A DNA stretch of 64,000 nt. Source: Hydractinia symbiolongicarpus. Taxonomy: Eukaryota; Cnidaria; Hydrozoa; Anthoathecata; Hydractiniidae. Under the pieces are notes generated by a model that saw nothing but the letters and a program-made list of their open reading frames with translations, made no database searches and was not told where the DNA came from. This document shows positions 1 to 10,410 of this stretch, piece by piece; within the stretch, counting starts at the first letter, position 1; each line of letters starts with the position of its first letter. Where the stretch lies: the NCBI RefSeq assembly GCF_029227915.1, contig NC_079883.1, positions 25,172,001-25,236,000 of the forward strand, in the 5' to 3' direction. The translations under genes were made by a program, and so were the position numbers.

Positions 1-1016
1 GTTTTTCTCCTGTATCGTTGCTGCCATTTTGCTGTATGCTTTTTGAAACAGAAATCTCTAACTAGCGTTATATCAAGCAACTCATCCACCACAGTTTCTA
101 ACACCTCTAATTGGACTAAGCTGTTTCCATACACAGATTCCTTAGCAATTTCCATTTGAGAATCGCCCTAAAAACGGATAATTTTTCGAGTTGACAATTG
201 TATAACCTTCTTTCTTAAGAACCTAAGCTCACAAGAACATCTAGACCAAAGCCAGCCAAAAATTAAGAGCACCATATGACCATGCCGAGCCTGCAGTTTT
301 CGTTTTATAGCACGTGGAACGTTGTATATTCTTCCACATAAAAATTCCACCATTGTTTTATAAGTCTATTCGGGTATTATTACGGAATTCCGTTTAGTCC
401 TTTCAAATTCTAACTATTCCTGAAATTTTTCTTCCATGTACCTCTTTTCAGTCTCCATTGTGCTGAACATAAAAACACGCGTTAAAAGTTTTAATGTAAA
501 TTTAAAAATATGTGTTCGAAAAAGCACTCGAAAAGGTCGAAATTTACCTACCTTTTCCTATCGAAATAACTTAAAAGGTTAGAAAAAATAATATATTGAA
601 AGTTTTTGCGTTCTTCTCCGTTCTCACTCAATTATTAACAAAACCATACTTACAAAAACAGTTTCATACGAGTCACGGAAAGGCACTGAAGACAAGGGTG
701 ATTTACAGGTTTTTTGCACGAAAATTCAATATAGCATAAAATTCATAAAGAAGTCGTCCAAATATAAAAAGCCTAACAGGTCCTGGGGACGAGGTTGATG
801 AGATCCAGACAGGAGTCTAACCTGCTCGTCTCATTAGTATTTTTTCAAATAGTCATCCAGATCGTAAAACGAATGTATTCTTTTTGAAAAAGAAATTAAA
901 GAAAAGTTTTATTTTTTGACAATATTCGCCGCTGTACGAAGATGGTCAGTTTTGTAGGAGGATGGTCACTCTTAGCGCTATCGCAAAAAAGCCCAACTTC
1001 GTACAGTGAATGAGGT
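1..1016. other. Intergenic, no gene seen
   Basis: No convincing exon on either strand. A short inverted repeat, CTGTACGAAG at 932-941 and CTTCGTACAG at 997-1006, lies just before the transposon that starts at 1017. Near 785 there is a GGGGACGAGG motif. Its complement, CCTCGTCCCC, recurs near 34975 and 39870, with variants near 37930 and 54945, so it is probably part of a dispersed repeat. Confidence 0.5.
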
Positions 1017-2027
1017 CGTACGTACGATGGCCCCTATGGCTCACTTCTCTTCTCAATAAAAACACTTCTCTTCTTAGTCAAAACACTTCTCTTCTGTATA
1101 AAACACTTCTCTTCTGTATAAAAACACTTCTTTTCTGTATAAAAAACTTCTCTTATATATCTTTTGACTGCACAAATTAAGGCGATATAATAATCAATAG
1201 CTTCATGAGCTGTATCTGGCTTAAGTTTGGAGAAACCCTCCATTGGAAGAACTGTTTCCGCAAATTCAATAAATTCAGGCTCATTATCGTGATCTGGTAC
1301 AGATAGTTCGCTAAACTCTTCTTTTTCATTAAGATCTAAAGTTTTAAAAAGACTTGCAACCATATAATTCTGGAACAAAGTACAATGTATCAGGACTTCC
1401 ACGGGGACCAGTAGCACCTTTGCTTGGTGCTAACAGATGTTGATTCCAACGAATCGCAAATTCATTAAGGTTCTTCCTGATCAAATCCATCAAGCAGCAG
1501 CGTACACATTCAGCAATGAGTGCATCACTAGCATCTAAAAATCCTAAGTCTGCAAGTTCTCTAAAAAATATCCTCCACCAACTTGGTCTGTCTTTTGAAA
1601 GTTGTGACCAAAAAGATTCGATTCTTTGATTAGCTGTTGATGTACCAACAATAAAACTGCCAGTGCCAGCATATTCGTCATTATACTGACATCTTAATGC
1701 AATCTCAACATCTTCCATAATACAGTTTTCAGTACCATCATCAGACCTTATTCTTGTTGAAAAAATATGTCACATGGCGAGGGGACTGGTCCGGTGTAAA
1801 ATACCTCACAAAAGGTTAAAACCACGGACCAATGATGTAAAATTGCGGACCAGATTTTAGAATACCAGTTGTAAAGAGACACAAGCAGGGAAGTGTTAAG
1901 TGCAGAAGAGAAGTGTCAAAATACTAAAGAGAAGTGTCAAAATACAGAAGAGAAGTGTTTCTTTATATAGAAGAGAAGTGATTTTGATTTGGAAGAGAAG
2001 TGAGTCATAGGGGCCATCGCACGTACG
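1017..2027 (-). mobile_element. TIR DNA transposon with mirrored subterminal repeats and an integrase-core remnant
   Basis: The two ends are inverted copies of each other over about 35 bp with few mismatches. The left end (1017-1054) contains GGCCCCTATGGCTCACTTCT and the right end (1990-2027) contains its complement. Inside each end is an array of about five copies of a 10-bp motif. It reads CACTTCTCTT on the left (1040-1160) and AAGAGAAGTG on the right (1885-2002), so the arrays mirror each other as transposase-binding subterminal repeats often do. The interior carries a truncated integrase-like frame on the minus strand. The target-site duplication is unclear because the outermost bases (CGTACG) are palindromic. 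The element appears to be an internally deleted, non-autonomous copy. Confidence 0.75.
1157..1761 (-). pseudogene. C-terminal fragment of an integrase-core (DDE) transposase, frameshifted
   Basis: Read on the minus strand from about 1761, the frame has SDDGTEN, an Asp-x-Gly-Thr-Glu-Asn motif typical of the second catalytic Asp of rve-like integrase cores. About 25 residues later comes NQRIESFW, with the presumed catalytic Glu. The frame ends in a GSPDTLYFVPELYG segment, which I recognise from an uncharacterised family of integrase-core proteins common in cnidarians and fish. After PELYG the homology continues in another frame (QNYMVASLF, near 1350-1375), so there is a frameshift near 1380. 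The first catalytic Asp and all N-terminal parts are absent. The last residues of the shifted frame are encoded by the subterminal repeats. This is a dead remnant. Confidence 0.6.
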
Positions 2028-2313
2028 GAACACAAGAATCAAAACAAGATTTTAATACACCTTTACGATAATTCGGGAAAACTAACACTCCATCGCAGCT
2101 TATTTTGCGATCAGAGGAGGTAAATATCACACTTTTACAAGAGTTTGTTACGGAGAAAACACGTTTTTTCGTAATAACTTTTCTTGCCGCGTTTTGTTTT
2201 TAATAAAAAGTGCACATAAGTTGTATCTTATTATTATTAACGTTTCCTAAAAATTTGAAAGAAATTAATACGACGGAAGTTAAAAACTGGAGAAAACACG
2301 CTTTCGTCTCTAA

Positions 2314-3028
2314 AGGCCTGTTTCCATACAGCTACATTTTGCGCCCAGTCGTAAAATGCGCCGCGACTTTTATCACATATACCGAACCATTTCCATTAAG
2401 CGATTTTTGCTCACGTGTTTTGCAAAACATGGCTGATGTAAACAGACGATATTTGTTGCTGCAAAATTTGAGAGTAGTCCTAGCAATATTTTTATGGCGT
2501 AGAAATAAACAACGTTGTAAAATACGTAAGAAAAACATGTGGATGAGACGACTTTCCATAGAAAGAAGAATCAAAGGACTATACAACGTTTTGCTTATGG
2601 ATTTAATGTCGTCAGATCACGAGTAGTCTTTTTAAGTTTGTTTACAATGTTGTTTCTTTGTGCCTCCACAGACTCATTAATGTTATTTTATTTTTCATCT
2701 ACTTCACTTGATTGATATATAATCTGATTCTCTACATTCATTTGGCTTTGACAAAAATTTAACACAGAAACGAGATGTTGCTAACCATCTTGAAATGATC
2801 TAATTAAAAATTCTTTCGTAATTCATGTAGATTGCTACCTTTTGATTGGCTGTTAAGCAGAAGCGCAAAATGTAGCTCGCAAAAAGTAGAGCCTGTTCAA
2901 CATTTTTTAAATCGCCCCAGCGCATGCAAAAGCGCGAGGCATTATTCTGATAATGCGCATGCGTAGATCAAAAGTCACGGCGCTTTTTACGACCGGGCGC
3001 AAAATGCAGTTGTATGGAAACCGGCCTT
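2314..3028 (+). mobile_element. PIF/Harbinger-like non-autonomous element with TAA target duplication
   Basis: The terminal inverted repeats are about 55 bp. The left end begins AGGCCTGTTTCCATACAGC and the right end is its near-complement, ending GGAAACCGGCCTT. The flanks are TAA at 2311-2313 and TAA at 3029-3031. The same repeat in copy B has a single TAA at 48306-48308 with no insertion, which confirms a 3-bp duplication. TWA duplications are characteristic of PIF/Harbinger. The interior keeps a short reading frame resembling the start of a Harbinger transposase. Confidence 0.75.
2429..2626 (+). pseudogene. N-terminal remnant of a Harbinger-type transposase
   Basis: A 65-codon frame from the ATG at 2429 lies inside the Harbinger-like element. 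It is very basic. Its end contains a pattern of the form W-x-R-R-L-x-x-E-R-R-x-x-G-x-Y-x-x-L-x-x-D-L, which matches the region before the nuclease domain in Harbinger transposases (W-V-R-P-x7-R-x-x-G-x-Y-x-x-L). No DDE nuclease domain follows before the 3' terminal repeat, so this is a truncated remnant or at most a first exon. The frame is open further upstream, across the 5' terminal repeat, but that part is not protein-like. Confidence 0.45.
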
Positions 3029-3105
3029 TAACAAACTCTCATAAAAACACGATTTTTACCTCCTTTTTCTGATATTGTAAAACGATGGAGAGCCGTAGGA
3101 ACACA

Positions 3106-4543
3106 TCTCTTATAATAATACGGAGAGTGTGTCTGTTTGTGTGTCTGTAACAGGCAAAGTGTATATCTTCATTTTCCATTGATGTTGCCGAAAAATGCAT
3201 GTCTAATATGTTAAATTTTCTGACGTTACGACGCGACAAAAATAACACTACTTTAACGTCAATATCCTATATTAAATTATTGAAGCCATTACAGTGCACC
3301 TAAAACATTGAGGCCAAATAACTTGGAAACGAGGTGGTGACGTCAATGATTTTTCACCGCGTGGGTAACTAGGGACCACCTAGGACCAATTTGGGTAACT
3401 TTCCCAAACCTGGGTCCCCGAATCCGTTTCGGAATGGACGGGTTGATGACGTCATTAAAAAACCTTTAAACCCTAATATATCTCTGCAACCGTTTGTCAA
3501 AAGTACATGATCCTATACATTTTCTTGCTCAGCGTTTCAAGATCTATACGATGAAGGCAACAGGCATACACATTTCTGAAAAAAAAACATTTTGTGTTCT
3601 GACATGTCTCTGCTGACGTCATCAAAATTTTAATGACGGTTGTTTTTCTCTGTTATTCTGTTCTGCCCAGATTGCGAAAACGGCTTGTTTACAACCGGGA
3701 CAGCCGGATTATGTACACATGATCCGATTATGTTTTTTTTGCACTGGTTATGTAGTGGTGACCGGATTATGAACGCTGATATAATGGCTGGCCAGGCAGG
3801 CTGTGATTGGCATTTTCTTCGAACTTTTGTGAATTAAACATTCTCTGGAAGTTAGAACACCCCTAAAAACTAGACATGGCGGAAGAAAAAAGTCTCGACG
3901 TAATTCTTAGTATAAACTAATCTTGTAGTAAATACATTTCAGCATAATATACTTTGAAGTAACTAAATTTCACGGAACCTAAATTATTCTTTTCGCGGGA
4001 ATTAAGTTTGAAAAGTTATTAAACTTGCGAATCCCAAAATTTAGTATTTGCCGCGAAATTTCGTTTCATTTGAGAGCAACAACAACTTTGCCACCAGGGC
4101 TATTCGCTTGTCAGAAGTGATGACGAATGATATAACTGTCATACATAAGCCGGCCTTCCCCGATTATGTGCGTTCTATAATAAGTGAGAAATAATAGAAA
4201 AATGCCATACATAAGCCGGTCGGCCCCGATTACGTTCGTTCTATAAGTTTCGAATAATATTTGACTGTGTCATACATAAGTCGGCCTGCCCTGATTATGT
4301 TCGTTCTATAATAAATGAGAAATAATATTGCACTGTCGTATATAAACTGGCCTCTGCCCTATTTATTGAGTATATATATTTTTTGAGTAATAAGCCGGCC
4401 TGTCCTGATTATGTTGCCCTGATTATGTATTTTCTGCCCTGTTCTTAACCGGTGCAAGCTGCCGTACTTAATCAGGCCGATGTTCATTATCCGGGCAGAA
4501 CAATCCCGCCTAAGTGGATTTTTCCACGGGCCTTATCGACTAG
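3106..4543 (+). mobile_element. Helitron, non-autonomous, 1.44 kb
   Basis: The element starts with TC (TCTCTTATAATAATACGG) after an A at 3105. It ends with a GTGGATTTTTCCAC hairpin (4514-4527), a nine-to-twelve-base spacer and CTAG at 4540-4543, followed by T. This is the Helitron signature: 5' TC, 3' hairpin then CTRR, insertion between A and T, no target duplication. Copy B of the host repeat has an uninterrupted site at 48381/48382 followed by the same TGTACAAT, which supports both ends. No Rep/helicase coding is present. The interior shares a GGGACCACC...GATGACGTCAT block with the Helitrons at 5306-5771 and 47515-48237. Confidence 0.8.
4137..4400 (+). repeat. About 66-bp minisatellite inside the Helitron
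   Basis: The motif CATACATAAGCCGGCC recurs at roughly 4140, 4206, 4271 and, more diverged, 4337. Each copy is followed by CCCTGATTATG-like and GTTCTATAA segments. Further partial copies of the GATTATG motif appear at 3700-3770 and 4395-4430. The array sits next to the Helitron 3' end. Confidence 0.7.
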
Positions 4544-4625
4544 TGTACAATATTTGGTAATGTGATGTGGGTGTGTGTGTGTATGCTGAATGTTGGGTGG
4601 AGGATTTACTTAGCTAGCTATAATC

Positions 4626-7530
4626 ATGTTAAGGTTTCTTAGTCAGGTCGACAATGTTGTTAAATTTCAAAGATTATGCGGTTTATCTTGGGAATACAAA
4701 ACTAAAGTCAGCGTAGATGGAGAGGACAACAGAGAGGACAACAAAAAGCGTGAAGGCGACATTGAGTATTGTTATAATCCAATTCTTCATAAACTATTTG
4801 AGCTTGGCTCTGAATTGGGAAATGAATTATTTTACATAACTTTCTTTCCGTTTGTTTTCTGGAATGTTGATGATTATATTGCAAGAAGGTTAATAGTTCT
4901 TTGGGTTTTTAACATGTATGCTGGCCAGGGATTGAAAGATGTTTTATGCTGGCCACGTCCTGATTCCCCACCGGTTTTGAGGTTGGAAAAAATATATGAA
5001 AGTGAATATGGGATGCCTTCTACACATGCGATTGCTGGATCTATTATTCCTTTTGGGCTAGTCTACTTCAGTTATGGGCGATTTCAGGTAAACGTTTAGG
5101 TATGTTTTAATTCTTCTGACTTGTCAGTTGACAGTGGAAAGACTGGTATTAACACTGTCCTGACCATCTTTCAATGTGTCCAGCCTGTAAACCCGAGAGC
5201 TCAACTTTTATATTTGGTTTCAACGTCAAACAGTGTTTTAAAAAAAAAACGCCAGAAGCGTCTCATTTAAACAAATAAAAATGTGCATATATAATTATAT
5301 AATAACTAGTCAATAAAGCCCATCTATTGTGTAGAGCTTAAAACGCTGATCAAGAAAATGTATAGGATCAAGTACTTTTGACAAACAGTTGAAGAGATAT
5401 TGGGGTTTTTTGATGATGTCGTCAACTCGTTCATTCCAAAACGGATTTGGGGACCCATGTTTGGGAAAATTACCCAAATTGGTTCAGGTGGTCCCTAGTT
5501 ACCCACGCGATGAAAAATCATTGAAGTAACCACCTTGTTTCCAAGTTATTTGGCCTTAAAGTTTTTAGTGCCTGTAGTGGTTTCATTAATTTTTCATTAA
5601 TTTAATAAAGGTATTGATGTTAAAGTAGCATTATTGACGTCGCACCGTAACGTCATAAAATTTAACATTTAAGACTTTTTTTGGCAACTTTGAAGAAAAT
5701 TTTGGCAGCATCAAAGGCAAATGACAATATCCACTATGACCGTCACATACACTTCGTATTATTATATAAGATTATTTTTTTGGCTTTTTATTATCAACAT
5801 TTAAATCATTTTTTAAAATTTATTTCTAAATTGCCAAGTAGCAGAATCCATTTCTTGATTCGTTTTATGTATAAGAAAACCAATTATTTTTTTAGTATTA
5901 TCTAGAAATTCATATTTTTCTCTAAATGCCGCATGATCCAACAAGGCACATGCAGGCGTTGATAGTTGTCGAATCTTTCAACGTTTCAACCCAACTTTTA
6001 GGGAAGTAGCCCATTAACAAGTGGAACAGCCAAGCGTTCATAAAAATACGATATTGTTTCACATCACCAGTTTCGTACAATTTGACTTTTACGCCTTAGG
6101 TTGTTAAGGGTAAAAAAGGCCCTATGATTCTTTTTGCTAAGGCAGTACTTGCATTATGAATCCTAGTGGTTCTCTGATTTTCTAAATTACACCATATGCT
6201 GTTTAAACAAGTTAACAAGTGTCCTCAAAAGCAATACCAGTGCTTTTGAGGACACTTGCTACACCAGGCAGGTTTAGTGAAAAAGGCCAGGAGATGGAGG
6301 TCTCGCCTGAAGGTTAATAGCTAATTGCTTAGTTTTCAGAGCTTAAACTGGTATTCAAAGCATAAACTGTATGGAATTATGTTACATCTGACTCTGTTTT
6401 GTCTGTGTATTTTTAGACTATCAAAAATTATGTTACATGAGCTACCGATGTATACATATAAGAAAGTGTTATTTTTTAATTAAAATATCCCATCATTAAG
6501 GCAAGTTATTACTGCTGGGATATACTTTAGCTCCCTCAGACCTCTAAGCACAGAAATAAACAGTGGTCTCTCCTGTAGATATTTGTATCCATGTGGATGA
6601 AGTTATTATATTTTTTATATATATATACAGTATAATTTGGCATATGGGATACTATTCTTCATTGGATGGACAACACTTGTTTGTTTAAGTCGTATCTACA
6701 GAGGCATGCATACCTTTCAGGTAAAATTTTTCTTCTGTTGCACCAAGCCACTGGCTTAGTTTAGAAAAAGTGCAATTTTGCATGGTAACTACAAAATGTA
6801 AAGATGGCTGCTAGCAGGGAAGTTAGGGATTGAACAGGAAACTTGCGCCTAAGTAAGAAAGTTTAGATTTAATAGGGAATTTTTGTCAATACTCTAGCAA
6901 TCTTGTCCATATGAATTGCAATCTGAATAGATTGGTATTTTAATTTTGGCATCATTTTTCAATTTTTATTTTGTGCAGGACATAATAGCAGGCCTCTCCG
7001 TAGCTGCATTTGTGACAGCATTATGGTTGCCATATTTAGACCTCAGTCTTGAAATCTTTCTGTCCTCATCGAACGCTTGGATATTTATATTTTTGATACC
7101 CACTTTAATGATTTACGCCTTTCCAACGCAATGTATGGAAACTCGCAATGACACTGCCCGAATTATATCTGTGGGTTGTGGTTGCATGCTTGCAGCTTGG
7201 AATGATTATTATATCGATCAAGTTCCCTTGCCTAATCCATACAAAGGAGCTCCAAAACCAATCATCTCCACGGACGTTGCTGCATGGATGTTGTTTGGGG
7301 CGTCCAGGTTTATCATCGGCGTGTCCATGTTAATACCCATAAAAATTATTTTGAAGTCTGTTATATACAATATTGCAAGTATTATGAATTCGACTAATGT
7401 CAAATCCACTGACAGAAAAGCCAACGAATCTTTTACGATACCATATTTATTTATAACGTACCTTTCAATAGGATATACAGCTTTTTATGTTGCACCCAAA
7501 GTGTTCACTTTTGTTGGATTAATTCTTTAA
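4626..7530 (+). CDS. SGPP: Sphingosine-1-phosphate phosphatase (PAP2 superfamily)
   Basis: Predicted exons are 4626-5087, 6631-6720 and 6979-7530. All junctions are phase 0 with GT/AG sites, giving about 367 aa; vertebrate SGPP1/2 are about 400-440. The enzyme dephosphorylates sphingosine-1-phosphate in the ER membrane, feeding sphingosine back to ceramide and lowering S1P signalling. All three phosphatase motifs are present: KDVLCWPRP (104-112, the KX6RP motif), PSTH (131-134, the SGPP form of PSGH), and SRIYRGMHTFQD (174-185), containing the SRxxxGxHxxxD triad. The third motif spans the exon 2/3 junction. Several hydrophobic segments follow, as expected of a multi-pass protein. The ATG chosen is the first in the open frame and lies only 82 bp after a Helitron end. 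Intron 1 holds a second Helitron and a perfect hairpin. No AATAAA was found close to the stop. Confidence 0.9.
5306..5771 (-). mobile_element. Helitron, minus strand, in SGPP intron 1
   Basis: On the minus strand the 5' end is TC at 5771-5770 (ATCTTATATAATAATACG) next to T5772, and the 3' end is CTAG at 5309-5306. The interior aligns with the Helitrons at 3106-4543 and 47515-48237. The shared landmarks are the AAAATGTATAGGATCA region, the GTGGTCCCTAGTTACCCACG block and the ACGTCATAAAATTTAACAT region. The 3' hairpin has decayed. Confidence 0.7.
6216..6258. repeat. Perfect 18-bp hairpin in SGPP intron 1
   Basis: CAAGTGTCCTCAAAAGCA (6216-6233) is followed by a 7-base loop (ATACCAG) and the exact complement at 6241-6258. 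There is no mismatch in the stem. It may be a foldback remnant of a transposon or a short RNA hairpin. Confidence 0.8.
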
Positions 7531-9044
7531 TGTTATGGATACGTGTGTTTCTGATTTAAAGAACTACTTTTGTACCCTGTGCATATCAATACTGTTGTAG
7601 AGAATCATTGTTTTTTTTTTGTTTTTTTTGTAAATTAATTTTTCTATGATGCCTTTATTTTCAATGCATGTTCGAACAAGACATGGCAATTCTATGAGAG
7701 ACAAGTATATACACGCGAAAATCTATTGTTCTCACTATAAGAGCACATGCTTTTAATTGGGTGCAAGTCCGTCTCGTAATATTTCAACTTTCAGTTGAAA
7801 ACAGCAGAAATAGGGATCTTATTAAAGGAAATGAGATATTGATACCTGGTCGATGTATGGTAGGTTTTTTTCAGATTGCGATTCTTAGATTGTGTTTTCG
7901 CAGTGCTGAAACAACCCTTCATATCGTATGTATGTAAGCTATGACTTGCATGCGTATTCACTCTGTTAGGCAAGTCGGGAACTTTTAAAATATGGTCAAA
8001 TGTCTGAAACAAGTCCAGGAATTACAATCAGAACTTTTTTTTTAAATATTGGCCAAGCTCGAATTTCAGGTCTGTTCTTCGGAATAAGCATTAATTTTAA
8101 AGTATCTTGTTTCTATAACCTTGTTATTAAATGTGCATTTTAAGGTAATTTTAGGTTGCGAATGTTTCCGGAAAAAACATTCGCGGTTTTACGAAATTAG
8201 AATTTTTTGTGGCAAAGTATTTTTGAGGTTTTACGATATTAATTTTTTTTTTCGGGTCAAAACTTGTCTGTGTTTCTGCAAGACTTTAAATTTGGTAACA
8301 GTGCAACTGGATTTTATAATTTTTTTCTTATAGCAACAAATTCTAAGAGAATATTTTTAACTGGTACATTTTGTCATATTTATATATATTTAGATATTTG
8401 CTTACCTCCTTGCTTTTTGTAATATTGTACATAATTATAATGCGAATTTAAACTTTGGCCTTTTCTGTTTGTTATCTGGAACCCCAATCGCCCAAACCCT
8501 TTAAATTTTGCGAGCTAAAAAGTTGCATTTCGCGAGGATTTATTTTCGCCAATCAATGGTTTTCGAAAATTTCACGAGAATTTATTTTCGCGAATCGAGG
8601 CTTTTTAAAAATTTTACGAGGTTTTTTTTTTTGCGTAACAGGCAAAATATGGTATCAAATATATATGTCAAATGCGCCTGGAAAGAATAAAACTTATCCT
8701 CTTAACTAGGGTTTGTTGCCTATCCCAAAGCCGCTGGTGCTTATTTTAACGGCTTACAAGACCCTGGCAGGGGCTGCTTTACATAACCAGTATATTGGTT
8801 ACTATAAATAATTAATTAGTTGTCTCGATGTTACAAATTTTCAGCCCAGAAAAAAAATTTAATCGAGCCCTCGTTCTTCATGTGCACACGGCGAGGTCGA
8901 AGGATCTGCGTTATGTTTTTCAGTGCTTGATTTTGGAAAATTTTATTTCAAGTTACAAGTTATTCTTTAGATAGATAGATGTGCATATTTTACATGGCTA
9001 GCCTCACAAATATCAAAGGAATGTACCCTGTCTATTATTTCCAG
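7531..9044. repeat. Gene-free stretch with TTCGCG-rich dispersed repeat
   Basis: No exon was recognised. From about 8130 to 8660 there are recurrent segments such as ATTTATTTTCGCGAA, TTCGCGAGGATTTATTTTCG and TTTACGAGG. The same vocabulary reappears at 10440-10770 and 30785-31200, so this is a dispersed non-coding repeat family, probably short foldback elements. A GAATAAAACTT at about 8686 could be a distal poly(A) signal but is more than 1 kb from the SGPP stop. Confidence 0.4.
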
Positions 9045-9340
9045 GAGGGGCCATGGCGTAGATGGAGAGTCCTAGAGTATTTGATGCTCATTTTGAGCTA
9101 CGCAGACCCATTTTGAGCTACGCAGACCCAATTAGAGCCCGCGCTCTACTAGACAACTCCCAGCAACATCCAACGGCCCACACAGTGTGCCGTCTTCCCA
9201 ATTTCCCTCACATGGCTTGGGTTAACCCGGGGCTATGGTAACATTCACTCGCCCATGTTGAATCGCCGTCAAGAGGAATCGAACCCCGGTCTCCCGCACA
9301 GAGTACGAGAGCTATAACCACTAATCTACGGCGCCACACC
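9045..9340 (-). mobile_element. tRNA-derived SINE, family 1
   Basis: On the minus strand the element begins near 9340 with a tRNA-like head. It has a box A-like TAGATTAGTGGTTA (9314-9327) and box B GGTTCGATTCC (9275-9285), correctly spaced for a polymerase III internal promoter. The body continues to about 9050. It contains a 20-bp direct repeat, ATTTTGAGCTACGCAGACCC on the plus strand, twice in tandem at about 9091-9131. The head cannot fold as an intact tRNA, so this is a SINE and not a tRNA gene. Confidence 0.75.
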
Positions 9341-9665
9341 TTGAAACTAAATTTTTATAGCAATGAAATCTTTAAAGAAACATTATTTCTGAAAATATGT
9401 GGTAAGTGTGTGATTTTTATAACTATTTTGATATTATACTTAGAAAAAATGGTGAAAAAACCAAAAAAAGGAATTTTAAAGAAAATTTTGCGGATAGGCA
9501 TATCATCGGCGAAGTTTCCACGACAAATAACCTTTTTTCTTGATTAGCGAAAATAATTTGTGGCAAAAATGCTTTATTGGTTGATTAGTGAAATTAATTA
9601 TACTGATAATAAAATACTTCGTGAATAGCGTAAAACTGAAATATTCTAGAAAATTCATGGCTTTA

Positions 9666-10410
9666 AGCTTAGTCAAACTTGTCCTACATTTCATCCAACA
9701 TTTTATCATTGTGTTGGACGTTTGTTGTTGGATGGACATTTTGCGCCGGTCAAACGATCATACAACACTTCATCCAACATATATGTTCATTCATTCTCTC
9801 TTTCTATAAAAACAAAAAATGTCCATTCATTCTTTCTTTCGAAAAAAATTCAAGATGGCGAAGTGCATGCAGATGATCTTCCCTGTTGTTCTATCAGAAC
9901 TATTAGATTTTGACGACCAGAGGCCTTGTCAGGGGAAAACCAGAGAATGGATAAAAAGAAGGCGCGAGTTGTTCTTGTATTTCTTAAACGCTTTCCTTTA
10001 ACAAAAATGCTTAACTATTGCTCATCATGGCTTCGTCTAAGTCGCTCATCTCTGTACTGTGATATTGACGTACTAAATACCGTCTGTTTATTTTTCACAA
10101 TATTCTAAATTCGAACGTTTTAACATTCGAAGTGCATTCGATTGCAATAGAATGACATCATTTACGCGTAATGTTGGATGAAAAAGTGGTCAAACGCGCA
10201 TCCAACATGAAAAATGTGTTGGATGAAGCTGTAAATGTTGGATGAAAAGTTTGATCGCGATCAAACTTTCATCCAACACATTTTTGCTTCTTTTAACACA
10301 TACTTTTCTTCTTTTTCAAATTTCACTTTTGGTCAAACGTGTCCAACATTTCATCTAACACCGAAAATTTTTGATGTTCGATGAAATGTTGGACACCTTT
10401 GACCTAAGCT
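9666..10410 (+). mobile_element. PIF/Harbinger-like element with TTA target duplication and transposase remnant
   Basis: The ends are inverted repeats: AGCTTAGTCAAACTTGTCC on the left and, on the right, the complement of AGCTTAGGTCAAAGGTGTCC. TTA lies on each side (9663-9665 and 10411-10413). A frame from the ATG at 9855 to about 9970 is basic and ends in GKTREWIKRRRE, like the segment before the nuclease domain of cnidarian Harbinger transposases. It then loses similarity. The 3' half is packed with inverted copies of ATCCAACA and contains a near-perfect 43-bp palindrome at about 10231-10273. Confidence 0.6.

Larger units (their letters stand above)
2053..4560. mobile_element. Old TIR repeat, copy A, split by a Harbinger-like element and a Helitron
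   Basis: The left end reads TAATACACCTTTACGATAA (2053-2071). The complement of this end closes a second copy of the repeat at 48394-48412. The body of copy A lies at 2053-2313, 3029-3105 and from 4544. These pieces align in order with 47336-47514 and 48238-48412. Copy A is interrupted by the insertions at 2314-3028 and 3106-4543, and copy B by a different one. The right end of copy A decays soon after 4551. The superfamily is not clear to me and no coding sequence is recognisable in the body. Confidence 0.65.

Noticed and set aside
9265-9340. Possible tRNA gene on the minus strand
   Set aside because: Boxes A and B are present, but the acceptor and other stems do not pair and the sequence continues into a SINE body.
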